From Labrenzia sp. VG12 (GTDB lineage: Bacteria; Pseudomonadota; Alphaproteobacteria; Rhizobiales; Stappiaceae): a stretch of 64,000 bases of DNA. The stretch covers positions 4,154,001-4,218,000 of the forward strand of contig NZ_CP022529.1 in the NCBI RefSeq assembly GCF_002237595.1. The letters are read 5' to 3'. The position numbers and the translations under genes were made by a program. A model generated the notes under the pieces. It was not told the DNA's origin. It saw only the letters and a list, made by a program, of their open reading frames with translations, and did not search any database. Shown here piece after piece: positions 27,594-36,899 of the stretch (positions are counted from its first letter, which is position 1; each line of letters opens with the position of its first letter).

Positions 27594-27640
27594 GTCACAA
27601 GATCTCCGCAGCTAGCACCGGTGCGTCCAACATCATCTGC

Positions 27641-28039
27641 TTATTCAGCAGCAGCTTCTTCAGCCGGTGCTTCGGAAGCTTCAGCGGCGGCAGCAGCTGC
27701 TTCTTCTTCAGCCAGACGCTTGGCTTCCAGGCGTTCCTTGGCTTTTGCGCCCGGCTCGGCCTTTTTCGGATTGTTGCGGGCTTCGCGCTTCAGAAGGCCG
27801 GCAGCGTCCAGGAAACGGTGCACGCGGTCGGTCGGCTTGGCGCCGGTCTCGAGCCAGTACTGAATGCGCTCGACATTCAGCTTCACGCGCTCTTCGGAAT
27901 CTTTCGGCAGCATCGGGTCGTAGGAACCGACCTTCTCGATGAAGCGGCCATCGCGCGGGGAGCGGATGTCAGCAACAACGATGCGGTAATACGGGCGTTT
28001 CTTGGAACCGCCGCGTGCCAGGCGAATTTTCGTAGCCAT
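27641..28039 (-). CDS. rpsP: 30S ribosomal protein S16
   Basis: 132 residues. The S16 core MATKIRLARGGSKKRPYYRIVVAD is at the N-terminus, followed by YDPM and VERIQYWLETGAKPTDRV. Bacterial S16 is usually 80-90 residues; here residues from about 86 form an Ala/Glu/Lys-rich tail like that of L19 in the same locus. Preceded by the chorismate mutase gene (18-base gap). Confidence 0.97.
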   Translation of the reverse strand: MATKIRLARGGSKKRPYYRIVVADIRSPRDGRFIEKVGSYDPMLPKDSEERVKLNVERIQYWLETGAKPTDRVHRFLDAAGLLKREARNNPKKAEPGAKAKERLEAKRLAEEEAAAAAAEASEAPAEEAAAE

Positions 28040-28057
28040 TTTCTTTCTCCAGTTTCT

Positions 28058-28381
28058 TCAGTTGCCGGCTTCAGCGGCGATGGCTTCGTGGTGCCGGATG
28101 ACTTCCCGAACGATGAAGTTCAGGAATTTCTCGGCAAAGTCAGGATCGAGATGAGCGTCGCTTGCGAGCTGACGCAGCCGTTCGATCTGAATCTTTTCCC
28201 GCGCCGGATCGGCCGGCGGCAGGTCGTTGGTGGCTTTCAGGACACCCACTTTCTGGGTGCACTTGAACCGTTCGGCGAGCATGTGCACGAGCGCCGCGTC
28301 GATGTTGTCGATCGAGGAGCGCAGGGCCTTCAATTCGTTGAGCGCCTCGCTCTCACCCAGCCGGGTTTCCGCTTCGCTCAT
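28058..28381 (-). CDS. chorismate mutase, AroQ type
   Basis: A 107-residue all-helical enzyme converting chorismate to prephenate. The conserved LRSSIDNIDAALVHMLAERFKCTQKVGVLKA holds the N-terminal Arg and the Lys of the active site, and REKIQIERLRQLA the second arginine region. It is monofunctional, without a dehydratase or dehydrogenase domain. Its ATG overlaps the ffh stop (ATGA), so the two are translationally coupled. This position between ffh and rpsP is common in alphaproteobacteria. Confidence 0.93.
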   Translation of the reverse strand: MSEAETRLGESEALNELKALRSSIDNIDAALVHMLAERFKCTQKVGVLKATNDLPPADPAREKIQIERLRQLASDAHLDPDFAEKFLNFIVREVIRHHEAIAAEAGN

Positions 28382-29919
28382 CGTTTCTTGCCCTTGCCCA
28401 TGCCCGGCAGGCCGGGAAGTTTCGGTCCGCCAAGGCCTGGAAGGCCCGGCATTCCCATGCCTGGGGGCAATCCGCCGCCGCCAAGACCTCCAGGCAGACC
28501 TTTCGGCATTTCCATGCCGCCCGGCAGCTGGCCGGACTTGGCCATTTCCTCAAGCTGCTTCGGGTCGACATCCGGCATACCGCCGCCCATGCCGCCCATC
28601 AGCTTGCCGAGCATGCCTTTGCCCTTGCCCATCTTCTTCATCATGTCCGCCATCTGGCGGTGCATCTTCAAAAGCTTGTTGACGTCAGCCACCTGCACAC
28701 CGGACCCGGCGGCGATCCGCTTCTTGCGGCTGGCTTTCAGCAGATCCGGCTTCTTGCGCTCGGTCGGCGTCATCGACTGGATGATGGCGACCTGGCGCTT
28801 GAACATCTTGTCATCGATGTTGGCAGCCTCGATCTGTTTCTTCATCTTGCCGACACCCGGCAACATGCCCATCATGCCGGACATGCCGCCCAGCTTTTCC
28901 ATCTGCTTCAGCTGCTCGGCCAGATCATCCAGGTCGAAGTGACCCTTCTGCATCTTCTTGGCCATCTTGGCCGCCTGTTCGGCGTCGATCGCCTCGGCGG
29001 CTTTCTCAACAAGCGAAACGATGTCGCCCATACCGAGGATCCGGTCGGCGATCCGTTTCGGATGGAAATCTTCCAGCGCGTCGGATTTTTCACCGGTACC
29101 GATCAGCTTGACCGGCTTGCCGGTCACCGCCTGCATGGAAAGCGCCGCACCACCACGGCCGTCACCGTCCATACGGGTCAACGCAATACCGGTGATGCCG
29201 ACACGTTCGTCAAAGCTCTTGGCCAGATTGACGGCATCCTGGCCAGTGAGACTGTCGGCCACCAGCAGGATTTCGTGAGGCTCCGCAGCGGATTTGACCT
29301 CCGCCATTTCCACCATCAGCGGCTCGTCGATATGGATCCGGCCGGCGGTGTCGAGCATGACCACGTCATAGCCGCCGAGCTTGGCAGCAGACATCGCCCG
29401 CTTGGCAATCTCGACGGGACCCTGGCCCTCGATGATCGGCAGCGTGTCAACGTCGTTCTGTTCGCCCAGGACCTTCAGCTGCTCCTGCGCCGCCGGGCGG
29501 CGGGTGTCGAGCGAGGCCATCAGTACCTTGCGCTTGTCGCGCTGGGTCATGCGGCGGGCGATCTTGGCGGTGGTGGTCGTCTTACCGGACCCCTGCAGAC
29601 CGACCATCATGATCGCCACCGGCGCCGGAGCGTTCAGATCGATCGGCTGGGCTTCCTCACCCAGCATTTCCACGAGCTGGTCATGGACGATCTTGACGAC
29701 CATCTGGCCCGGCGTCACGGACTTGACGACTTCCGCGCCAACGGCGCGGTTGCGGACCTTGTCGGTAAAGGACCTGACGATCGGCAGCGCAACGTCGGCT
29801 TCGATCAGCGCGCGGCGGATTTCGCGCAGCGCTTCGTTGACGTCGTTTTCCGACAGCGCACCACGGCCGGTGAGCTTGTCGAAAATACCGCTTAGTCGAT
29901 CTGACAGGCTTTCAAACAT
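28378..29919 (-). CDS. ffh: signal recognition particle protein Ffh
   Basis: A 513-residue SRP54 GTPase that binds signal peptides and the SRP RNA. The N domain is at 1-95. The G domain has GLQGSGKTTTTAKI from 107 and DTAGR. The M domain is methionine-rich, with GMLPGVGK and the RNA-binding RRKRIAAGSGV-type segment (SRKKRIAAGSGVQVADV). The C-terminus is an unusually long Gly/Pro/Met-rich tail (about 450-513). Start MFESLSDRLSGIF is chosen over an upstream in-frame ATG (29976). Confidence 0.97.
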   Translation of the reverse strand: MFESLSDRLSGIFDKLTGRGALSENDVNEALREIRRALIEADVALPIVRSFTDKVRNRAVGAEVVKSVTPGQMVVKIVHDQLVEMLGEEAQPIDLNAPAPVAIMMVGLQGSGKTTTTAKIARRMTQRDKRKVLMASLDTRRPAAQEQLKVLGEQNDVDTLPIIEGQGPVEIAKRAMSAAKLGGYDVVMLDTAGRIHIDEPLMVEMAEVKSAAEPHEILLVADSLTGQDAVNLAKSFDERVGITGIALTRMDGDGRGGAALSMQAVTGKPVKLIGTGEKSDALEDFHPKRIADRILGMGDIVSLVEKAAEAIDAEQAAKMAKKMQKGHFDLDDLAEQLKQMEKLGGMSGMMGMLPGVGKMKKQIEAANIDDKMFKRQVAIIQSMTPTERKKPDLLKASRKKRIAAGSGVQVADVNKLLKMHRQMADMMKKMGKGKGMLGKLMGGMGGGMPDVDPKQLEEMAKSGQLPGGMEMPKGLPGGLGGGGLPPGMGMPGLPGLGGPKLPGLPGMGKGKKR

Positions 29920-30364
29920 CAGGGGTCCTTGAACAGTCACGTTTCGGGAAATCTCCCGAACCATATGGGCAGCCACCGTTCAAATCCAACCGAAAGGCCA
30001 AGGCCCAAAGCAGTTTGGCACCCGAGGGCGCATCGCGCTGTCGGGTGGTGACCTCCGGGCGCTCTTTATACCTTTGCGGGTCCCGGTCGGCGGATCAGAT
30101 TGTCAGTCACTCATATGGAGTTCGCGGGGATATGCCTGAAAGACGCGAGAGAGTCAAGGAAGCTGGCGGATTTCCGTGATCTGGCCACTTACGCCTTTTG
30201 TCATCCCCGCGAAAGCGGGGAACCCGGAACCTGCATAAACTGCCATCGCTCTGGAGTCCTGGGTCCCGGCTCTCCGCTGCGCTGCGGCCGGGATGACAAC
30301 TTATGTTTGGGCCATCCTACAGTGCCTAAGGCACCCCAAGTCTGAAAATGACCTTGCTTTCTTC
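29920..30364. other. 445-base gap upstream of ffh
   Basis: Holds the ffh promoter side (29920-30100, nothing specific seen) and a family A repeat at 30199-30299. No SRP RNA or other RNA gene recognised. No gene. Confidence 0.5.
30199..30299. repeat. intergenic palindromic repeat, family A
   Basis: The left arm is TTGTCATCCCCGCGAAAGCG and the right arm ends GCGGCCGGGATGACAA. Both ends are complementary. The clearest family A copy together with 57954-58059. Confidence 0.8.
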
Positions 30365-30979
30365 TCAGGCCATCATGGCGTTGGTGCTGATTGCGATCGA
30401 GGTCAGGATGGCTGCGGTGAGCAGTACCGCGAACAGGCCCATCAAAAGGCCAAGAATGACCACCAGACCGTCGCGTTCAACAATGCCGACGCCGGCAATG
30501 AAGAGTGCCGTTGCCGGGAACCAGCCGCTAAGCGGCACGGGCAAGAACAGCGTGAAGGCGATCACGAAGAGTGCAAGCCCGAGCGGGCGTTCGTTCCTTG
30601 CGGCAAACAGCCATTCATATCGCTGGACCAGCATGCGTTCCAGCCGGCGCGTGACGGGACGCATGCGTGCCATCGTTCGTCGCAGCTTCGTATGATTGAG
30701 CGACAGCCGCGCCAGCGGGCCGGGCAGTTTCACATGCGGAAAGCCGAGTACCATCTGGAACGTCGTGACGAGAACCGGCAATCCGGTGATCAGCGAGGAA
30801 CCCGGCGGCAGGGGCAGCAGCGTCAGCAGGGAAAACAGGACGATCGCCCAGCCGAACGACGTCTCGCCCAGCGCGGACAACAGGTTGCCGAGCGTTAGTG
30901 TGCCGTCCCGATGCTGGTCGCGCGATGTCCGCAGGATCGGCAGCGACAGCGAAGGTCTTCGGCGTCTCTCGCCCTGCAT
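30365..30979 (-). CDS. ExoD family membrane protein
   Basis: A 204-residue protein matching the exopolysaccharide-synthesis ExoD family (PF06055). The N-terminal TLGNLLSALGETSFGWAIVLFSLLTLLPLPPGSS and the loop RRLERMLVQRYEWL are typical. Four or five hydrophobic helices. In Sinorhizobium exoD mutants are affected in alkali tolerance and nodule invasion; the molecular activity is unknown. It stands alone here. Confidence 0.9.
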   Translation of the reverse strand: MQGERRRRPSLSLPILRTSRDQHRDGTLTLGNLLSALGETSFGWAIVLFSLLTLLPLPPGSSLITGLPVLVTTFQMVLGFPHVKLPGPLARLSLNHTKLRRTMARMRPVTRRLERMLVQRYEWLFAARNERPLGLALFVIAFTLFLPVPLSGWFPATALFIAGVGIVERDGLVVILGLLMGLFAVLLTAAILTSIAISTNAMMA

Positions 30980-31113
30980 TCAAGTCTTCCGTTTCAGCTT
31001 CAAAGTCGCGCAGGGTCTATCATTCCAACTGGAAGAAATCCAACGCCAAATTTCGCGATGCGAAGCATATCTCCGGCCGGCAGATCAATCGTGACCCGGG
31101 AGAAATTGTCCCG

Positions 31114-31986
31114 TCAGCTCCGCTTCGAGGTCTCGTAGCATGCCGAAACCTCATAATAGGTGTTGAAGCCGATCCGGTCCCGCAATTCCCTGAAATCCAT
31201 CAGGTCGGGCGACCGGTCTTCATCCGATTTCAGCTGCTCCAGCGTTTTCACCATCGCCTTCATGGCACTTGCCATCAGGGTCAAAGGATAGGCAGCGATG
31301 GTGTAGCCGATGTCTTTCAGCTCCTTGTGCGACAAGTCAGGTGTCTCGCCGCCTTCAACGATGTTGGCCATTTTCGGCCCTGGAAGTTCCCGGCAGATCT
31401 CCTGCATTTCGGCAACCGTCTTTGGGGCTTCGACGAACAGGATATCGGCACCGAGCTCCTTGAATTTTGCCGCCCTTTCAATGGCTTCGGCAAGACCATG
31501 CTCATGGCGGGCATCGGTACGGGCCAGGATGAGAATATCTGCACCCGCCTCTCTGGCATCCACCGCCGCCCTGATCCGGTCGAAAGCCTCCGCGCGGCCG
31601 ACGACAGCCTTGCCTGGCGTATGACCGCAGCGTTTGGGAGCGACCTGGTCTTCAATCATCACCGCCGCGGCCCCTGCCCGCGCCAGACCACTGACGGTGC
31701 GCCGGACATTCATGGCATTGCCGTAGCCCGTATCGCCGTCGGCAATCAGCGGAATGGCGAGCGTTTCGGTAATATTGCGCGCCTGATCGAGCACTTCTGC
31801 ATAGGACATCAGTCCCAGATCCGGCTGACCGATCCGGGAGGCCGACGCGGCAAAACCCGACATGAAGGTCAGATCGAACCCGGCCTGTTCGATCAGTTTG
31901 GCGGACAGCGCGTCATAACAGCAGGGCATCACGTGAAGCTTGTCTTGCGCCAGCAGCGCGCGGAGCAGGTCAGCCGGAGACGGCAT
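31114..31986 (-). CDS. isocitrate lyase/PEP mutase family enzyme
   Basis: A 290-residue TIM-barrel enzyme of the carboxyphosphonoenolpyruvate mutase/methylisocitrate lyase superfamily. IADGDTGYGN at 81-90 binds Mg and PKRCGHTPGK at 118-127 is the flexible loop with the catalytic Cys120 (KRCGH), the lyase-type signature. ARTDARHEHG and FVEAPK are also family segments. The exact reaction (oxaloacetate decarboxylase, methylisocitrate lyase or a dimethylmalate-type lyase) cannot be fixed. It is 12 bases downstream of the TRAP large permease gene, so its substrate may be what the transporter brings in. Confidence 0.88.
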   Translation of the reverse strand: MPSPADLLRALLAQDKLHVMPCCYDALSAKLIEQAGFDLTFMSGFAASASRIGQPDLGLMSYAEVLDQARNITETLAIPLIADGDTGYGNAMNVRRTVSGLARAGAAAVMIEDQVAPKRCGHTPGKAVVGRAEAFDRIRAAVDAREAGADILILARTDARHEHGLAEAIERAAKFKELGADILFVEAPKTVAEMQEICRELPGPKMANIVEGGETPDLSHKELKDIGYTIAAYPLTLMASAMKAMVKTLEQLKSDEDRSPDLMDFRELRDRIGFNTYYEVSACYETSKRS

Positions 31987-31998
31987 GGATTAAAATCC

Positions 31999-33270
31999 TC
32001 AGAGTTTGAAGGGGATATAGAGCGCCAGATCGGTCCAGACATAAAGGATCACGACCGACAGCAGCATCAGGAACAGGAACGGCAGTACCCCGCGTGACAC
32101 TTCCGTCAGCTTCGCCTTGGCGACCGACTGGATGACATAGAGATTGAGCCCGACCGGCGGTGTGATCAGGGCGCATTCGACCATCACCACCATGTAGACA
32201 CCGAACCAGATGGGATCGATGCCCAGAATGAGGGCCGCCGGCAGCAACACCGGCGTCATGATCAGCACCATGGACAGGGCCTCGAACACAAGACCCATCA
32301 CCAGGAGCACCAGCGACACGACCACAATGAAGGCAAGCGGCGAGTCGATCGTCTGGCTGATCAGGGTCGAGATGTCCTGCGGGATACGATAGAGCGTGAT
32401 GGCCTTGCCGAAGACCTTGGCCCCGGCAACGATCAAGAGGATGGCGACCGTTGTCACCATGCTGTCGAAGATCGCCTCCTTGAACGACGCCCAGGTGAGA
32501 CGCCCCATTGCGAGCGTGATCACCAGCGCACCGGTCAGGCCCAGCGCCGCCGCCTCGGTGGGCGTTGCTGCGCCTGTATAGATCACCCCGATGACATAGG
32601 CCGCCAGCAGCACGGCCGGCAGCGCATAAAGCGAAGCCCAGAAGCGTTCTTCCCAGCTCGAAGCCGGTTCCGGCCGATAGCCACCGAACCAGCGCGCATA
32701 GATCATCGAAAACGCGATGAAGAGCGCAACAAGCATGAGGCCAGGTCCGATCCCGGCCAGAAACAGGTCGAGAACCGACTGTTCGGTGACGAAACCATAA
32801 ACGATCATCGGAATGGATGGCGGGATCAGGATACCCAGCGTTCCGCCAGCCGCCAGCAGGCCGTAGACAAAATGCTTCTGATAGCCGCGGCTGATCATTT
32901 CCGGGATGGCCACGGTGCCGATCGTCGCCGCCGTCGCAACGGACGATCCGGAAATCGCGGCAAAGATGCCGCAGGACAGGATGGTCGCAACCGCAAGCCC
33001 GCCCGGCCAATGGCCGACCCAGGCGTGAACGGCTGCAAAAAGGTCACGCCCGACGCCCCCTTTCAGAAGAATGTTCGACATCAGCAGGAACAGCGGCACG
33101 GCCAGAAGAATGAAACCGTCCAGCGTCGAAAGGATCGCCTGGGGTGCCATCAGCGGCGAAAATCCGCCGAAAATCAGCATGGCGAGGCCAAGACCGCCAA
33201 GCGCAAAAGCCACGGGCACCCGGATCAGGAGCAGGGCAAACAAGGCCGCAAGGATCAGAACCACGGTCAT
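31999..33270 (-). CDS. dctM: TRAP transporter large permease (DctM)
   Basis: A 423-residue integral membrane protein with about 12 helices, the channel half of a tripartite ATP-independent periplasmic transporter. Typical segments are AISGSSVATAATIGTVAIPEM and GTLGILIPPSIPMIVYG, plus TPTEAAALG and TPPVGLNLYV. Its ATG overlaps the dctQ stop (ATGA). Used by the sodium-motive force to import a carboxylic acid presented by DctP. Confidence 0.95.
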   Translation of the reverse strand: MTVVLILAALFALLLIRVPVAFALGGLGLAMLIFGGFSPLMAPQAILSTLDGFILLAVPLFLLMSNILLKGGVGRDLFAAVHAWVGHWPGGLAVATILSCGIFAAISGSSVATAATIGTVAIPEMISRGYQKHFVYGLLAAGGTLGILIPPSIPMIVYGFVTEQSVLDLFLAGIGPGLMLVALFIAFSMIYARWFGGYRPEPASSWEERFWASLYALPAVLLAAYVIGVIYTGAATPTEAAALGLTGALVITLAMGRLTWASFKEAIFDSMVTTVAILLIVAGAKVFGKAITLYRIPQDISTLISQTIDSPLAFIVVVSLVLLVMGLVFEALSMVLIMTPVLLPAALILGIDPIWFGVYMVVMVECALITPPVGLNLYVIQSVAKAKLTEVSRGVLPFLFLMLLSVVILYVWTDLALYIPFKL

Positions 33271-33776
33271 GAGGCAGCCCCTTCACCCGGACCGGCGGCT
33301 TCGGAACTTTTGCCCAACACTGCCCTGCCCAGCTCGATCAGCGCCTGCAGGAACAGAAGCGCAAAACCGACGGGCACCGCCAGTTCGGACACCCATGTTG
33401 GCAGATCCAGCATGGACCCCGTTGTGCGGCCCCTTTCGAACGAATCGAAGAAAATGCCGTAACCCTTCCAGGCCACGACCGCACTGAACGCTGCAATCGC
33501 AGCCATGGAAACAATCTGGCAAACACGCCGAAGCGTCGGTCCAAGCCGTTCTGTCAACACATCCACGGCGATGTGCCGGTTGGCCGAAAGCAGCCAGGGC
33601 ATGGCAATCAGCGTGCCCCAGATCAGGCAGAGCTGGGAGAGCTCCGCTGCCCATATGGTCGGTGCAACAAACAGATAGCGCGCGGCGACCTCGTAACTGA
33701 GCATGCCGCCGGCCAGGCAAAACAATATCGCCGCGATCCAGCCCAGGGACTTGAGAAAAAAGAAAAATGCATTCAT
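33267..33776 (-). CDS. dctQ: TRAP transporter small permease (DctQ)
   Basis: A 169-residue protein with four helices. RYLFVAPTIWAAELSQLCLIW is the usual DctQ core. I chose MNAFFFFLKSLGW at 33776; a longer frame to 33851 has no support. It is separated by 109 bases from dctP, including a hairpin, and overlaps dctM. Confidence 0.92.
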   Translation of the reverse strand: MNAFFFFLKSLGWIAAILFCLAGGMLSYEVAARYLFVAPTIWAAELSQLCLIWGTLIAMPWLLSANRHIAVDVLTERLGPTLRRVCQIVSMAAIAAFSAVVAWKGYGIFFDSFERGRTTGSMLDLPTWVSELAVPVGFALLFLQALIELGRAVLGKSSEAAGPGEGAAS

Positions 33777-33821
33777 GGGCACACCCGGAACCGGAACCAC
33801 TGCAAACGCTAACGTTTTTCG

Positions 33822-33864
33822 GGAAAAAACAGAAAGACAGCAGCCGGGCATCTCCCGGCCGCTG
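33822..33864 (-). terminator. hairpin between dctP and dctQ
   Basis: Stem CAGCCGGG / CCCGG-CG-CTG with a short loop, followed on the minus strand by a T-rich tract. It lies 22 bases after the dctP stop. It probably gives partial termination, so the binding protein is made in excess over the permeases, or protects the dctP mRNA. Confidence 0.5.
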
Positions 33865-33885
33865 CCTGCCTCATGTTTGACGGCG

Positions 33886-34878
33886 TCAGAGTTTCTGCGC
33901 CGCGTCCATCACCTGCTTGCCCAGGTCACCAGTCTTTTCGACATAGGCGTCATAGACCGGCTGGCTGACCGCTTTCCAGGCGGAAAGTTCCTCTGCAGTC
34001 GGCTTGTAGACCGTCATGCCGTTTTCTTCCGCGGCCGCATAGGCATCGGCTTCGATCTGGGACATGCGATCCCTGACATCGGCTTCCGCTTTCAGGGCCG
34101 CGGCTTCGATAATGGCCTTGTGCGCATCGGACAGGCCGTTCCAGAAATCCGTGTTGACCACCACGATGAACTCGATATCAGCATTGTTGGTGACGGTAAT
34201 GGTATCCATCACATCCCAGAGCTTGCGCGATTTCACGCCGGAGACGCCGGTCATGCCGATATCGACCGTGCCGCGCTGATAGGCGAGATACTGTTCGGAC
34301 CCGGAAATCAGTGTCGGCGCGCCGCCGGCAGCGGTCACGAAATCACCGAGCGTCTTGCCGAACACACGCACCTTCTTGCCTTTCATGTCCTCCGGCGTCT
34401 TCACCGGCGCACCGTTCGACAACATGATCGCGCCGCCATAGGCCTGCCACCACAGAACGGTCGACCCGGTGTCCTTGATGGCCTCGTCGAGCGGTCCGCG
34501 CACAGGCGAACCGGGCGCCACGGCTGCCCGAACCTTTTCTTCCGTATCGAACAGGAACGGCTGATAGAAGATGTCCACGGCCGGGACATCGCCCACATAC
34601 CGTGTCAGAGAGGCAACGCCCATTTCGATCGAACCGGAACCGACCGCCGCCGGCACTTCCTTGTCCTTGTAGAGCTGGGCGGAATCGTAAATCTCGACGG
34701 CGATCTCGCCATTTGAGTTTTTCTCCACCTCTTCCTTGAACAGCTGGAGGTTCTGACCGAGATGGCTGGTCAGCGGCAATTGCAGTGAAATGCGCAAAGT
34801 CGTGTCTGCGGCCAGTGCGGAACCTGCCGTCAGGCCGACAGCCAGGGCAGCGCCAAGCGCCCAGGAAAATACTTTCAT
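33886..34878 (-). CDS. dctP: TRAP transporter solute-binding protein (DctP)
   Basis: A 330-residue periplasmic receptor. The signal peptide MKVFSWALGAALAVGLTAGS is cleaved after ALA (23). The family's TLRISLQLPLTSHLGQNLQ and the carboxylate-gripping region around GKKVRVFG are present. GGGAGG lies eight bases before the ATG at 34878; an in-frame ATG at 34968 would mask the signal peptide. It is the first gene of dctP-dctQ-dctM-lyase. The ligand is a small carboxylate; which one is not clear. Confidence 0.94.
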   Translation of the reverse strand: MKVFSWALGAALAVGLTAGSALAADTTLRISLQLPLTSHLGQNLQLFKEEVEKNSNGEIAVEIYDSAQLYKDKEVPAAVGSGSIEMGVASLTRYVGDVPAVDIFYQPFLFDTEEKVRAAVAPGSPVRGPLDEAIKDTGSTVLWWQAYGGAIMLSNGAPVKTPEDMKGKKVRVFGKTLGDFVTAAGGAPTLISGSEQYLAYQRGTVDIGMTGVSGVKSRKLWDVMDTITVTNNADIEFIVVVNTDFWNGLSDAHKAIIEAAALKAEADVRDRMSQIEADAYAAAEENGMTVYKPTAEELSAWKAVSQPVYDAYVEKTGDLGKQVMDAAQKL

Positions 34879-35106
34879 GATGTCCTCCCTTAGAATGCGA
34901 GCAGTCTGGCAAACGGCAACCAGAGGGTCAACATAGATCACAGCTAGGGATATTTGATATTTTCTCAATCATGGCCCGTTCGAGGCTTCGCACCTGCCCC
35001 CCGCCACGGTCGCAATCCTTGCTTTTTGCACTGCACAGGCAGATAACAACAGGAGTTTCAGCTATCGCCTGCCGCCTTCCGGCAGTCCGTTTCGGACGAT
35101 CGCCAG

Positions 35107-36546
35107 ATGAATTTTCGTGCCATTGCGCTGCCAATCGGACGCCTGCTCATCCTGATCTCGCTGCTGATGATCCTGCCTGCCATTGCCGATATCTTTGCGA
35201 GAAATCCGGATTGGCAGATCTTCCTGATCTCCGCGTTGGTCCTGTCCACCGCGGGCGTGCTGACGACCTTCGCCTTTCACGGCCACAGGCCACCAGGCAA
35301 CTTTCGCGAAGCCATCATTTTCGTAAACGCTGCCTGGTTCGTGTTTTCCCTGGCAGGCGCTGTGCCGCTTTACGCCAGCGAACTGAATATCAGTTTCACC
35401 GACGCGTTTTTTGAAACGGCTTCCGGTCTGACCACGACAGGTTCAACGGTCCTGACCGGGCTTGACCAGATGCCTCCCGGTATCCTGTTGTGGCGCGCCT
35501 TGCTGCAATGGGTTGGCGGCATCGGCGTCATCGCGATCGGCGTCTGGCTCCTGCCGGGTCTGAGGGTTGGCGGCAGCCAGCTCTTTGCGCTGGAGACCTC
35601 TGAAACCACACACAAGCCCTATGGCCATGTCAGCCCCTTCCTCTTTAGGCTGCTCGGGCTTTATGGTGGCCTCAACCTGATCTGCGCTGCACTTTATCTT
35701 CTCTGCGGAATGACGTTGTTCGAGGCGATCATTCACGCCATGACCACGGTCTCGACCGGCGGATTTTCAACCTCGGATCAGTCCTTCGGCCAGTTTCCGG
35801 GGGTAACGGTCTATTGGGTGGCCATCCTGTTCATGCTCACCTCAAGCGTTCCCTTTCTCTATCTCATCCGCAGCATCGAGCGTCGCCGCGTGAGCCTTGA
35901 CGTTCAGATTGTCCTGTTGCTCTCAATCGTTCTCGTGGCCGCCTTCAGCGTCTTCTACTTTGAACGTTACATCGTTCATGACACGCCGTTTCACATGTTC
36001 ACGCTGGCGGTGTTCAACGTCGCCTCGGTGATTTCGACCACCGGTTACGCCGCCAACGATTATCTGCAATTCGGGCCGGCCGTGATCGCGATCTTCTTCA
36101 TGCTGACCTTTTTCGGAGGTTGTGCCGGATCGACCTCCGGCGGCTTCAAGATGTTCCGCATCGCCATTCTGCTCAGCCACTTTCGCGGGCTCCTGAAACG
36201 CATGGTCCGTCCGCGCCGGGTTGTCGAGACGACATACCAGGGCCGGGCGGTCTCCAATCCCGTTCTGGAAGGCGTATTTGTGTTTGCGGTGGTCTATGCC
36301 GCCGCCTTCGCCGGCTTTTCGATGATCTACCTGGCGCTTGGTCTGGATCTCGAAACATCGTTGAGTGCCTCGATCACGGCGCTTGCCAATGTTGGCCCGG
36401 GCGTCGGCGACACGATTGGCCCCTCGGGCACGTTCCAGACCCTGCCCGATGCCGCCAAATGGGTGCTGGCGATCGAAATGATCCTCGGCCGGCTTGAAAT
36501 TCTCGGCGGCATCCTGCTGCTGACGCCCGACTTCTGGTGCGACTGA
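35107..36546 (+). CDS. trkH: Trk-type potassium uptake protein TrkH
   Basis: A 479-residue membrane protein with four MPM (P-loop) repeats that line the K+ path. TASGLTTTGSTVL, TTVSTGGFSTSD, VISTTGYAANDY and LANVGPGVGDTIGPSG are the four selectivity-filter segments, each with the family glycine. Works with the cytosolic TrkA, which is not in the window. Start ATG at 35107 has only a weak ribosome-binding site. It stands alone between the TRAP genes and the EF-hand gene. Confidence 0.95.
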   Translation: MNFRAIALPIGRLLILISLLMILPAIADIFARNPDWQIFLISALVLSTAGVLTTFAFHGHRPPGNFREAIIFVNAAWFVFSLAGAVPLYASELNISFTDAFFETASGLTTTGSTVLTGLDQMPPGILLWRALLQWVGGIGVIAIGVWLLPGLRVGGSQLFALETSETTHKPYGHVSPFLFRLLGLYGGLNLICAALYLLCGMTLFEAIIHAMTTVSTGGFSTSDQSFGQFPGVTVYWVAILFMLTSSVPFLYLIRSIERRRVSLDVQIVLLLSIVLVAAFSVFYFERYIVHDTPFHMFTLAVFNVASVISTTGYAANDYLQFGPAVIAIFFMLTFFGGCAGSTSGGFKMFRIAILLSHFRGLLKRMVRPRRVVETTYQGRAVSNPVLEGVFVFAVVYAAAFAGFSMIYLALGLDLETSLSASITALANVGPGVGDTIGPSGTFQTLPDAAKWVLAIEMILGRLEILGGILLLTPDFWCD

Positions 36547-36552
36547 GGCCAT

Positions 36553-36595
36553 CAAAAAAAGAAAACCACCGCCGGCGTGACCTCCGACGGTGGTT
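36553..36595 (-). terminator. intrinsic terminator of the EF-hand gene
   Basis: Stem AACCACCG-c-CGG / CCG-a-CGGTGGTT at 36564-36595, with a T-rich tract (36554-36563) after it on the minus strand. On the plus strand there is no T-run, so for trkH it may act only weakly. Confidence 0.7.
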
Positions 36596-36668
36596 CTCAT
36601 GCTTCCGTTCACATCGGGCATTCGAGCCGCCGAGACGGCTCAAGGGGGGTACTGCCCGATGCCCGTTG

Positions 36669-36899
36669 TTACGGCTGAACGGTCGCAAACTCTTCCGGAT
36701 CCAGGAGGTTGTCCTGGTTGGCATCGGCTGCCTTGAACAGATCTTCCGACATGGTCGGGACCGCGGCGGTGATCTCTTCAAAGCTCACGAAGCCGTCCTG
36801 GTCGCTGTCGACCGCCTGAAAGGACATGCCCTGGGCATATGCTGCGGAAGACGCTGCGAAGGCGCCGATAAGAAGAGCAGCCGTAAGACGTTTGGACAT
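36669..36899 (-). CDS. small secreted EF-hand protein
   Basis: 76 residues, starting MSKRLTAALLIGAFAASSAAYAQ, a clear signal peptide cleaved after YAQ or AYA. Two EF-hand loops follow: DSDQDGFVSFEE and DANQDNLLDPEE, both with Asp/Asn at positions 1, 3 and 5 and Glu at 12. It should bind Ca2+ in the periplasm. Start is the ATG at 36899; an upstream ATG at 37025 gives a non-conserved N-terminus. Partner unknown. Confidence 0.88.
   Translation of the reverse strand: MSKRLTAALLIGAFAASSAAYAQGMSFQAVDSDQDGFVSFEEITAAVPTMSEDLFKAADANQDNLLDPEEFATVQP

Noticed and set aside
31916..31940. CACGTG near 31928 as a parS site
   Set aside because: Flanks (GGCAT...AAGCT) do not match the parS arms, and it lies inside a coding region 14 kb from the cluster.
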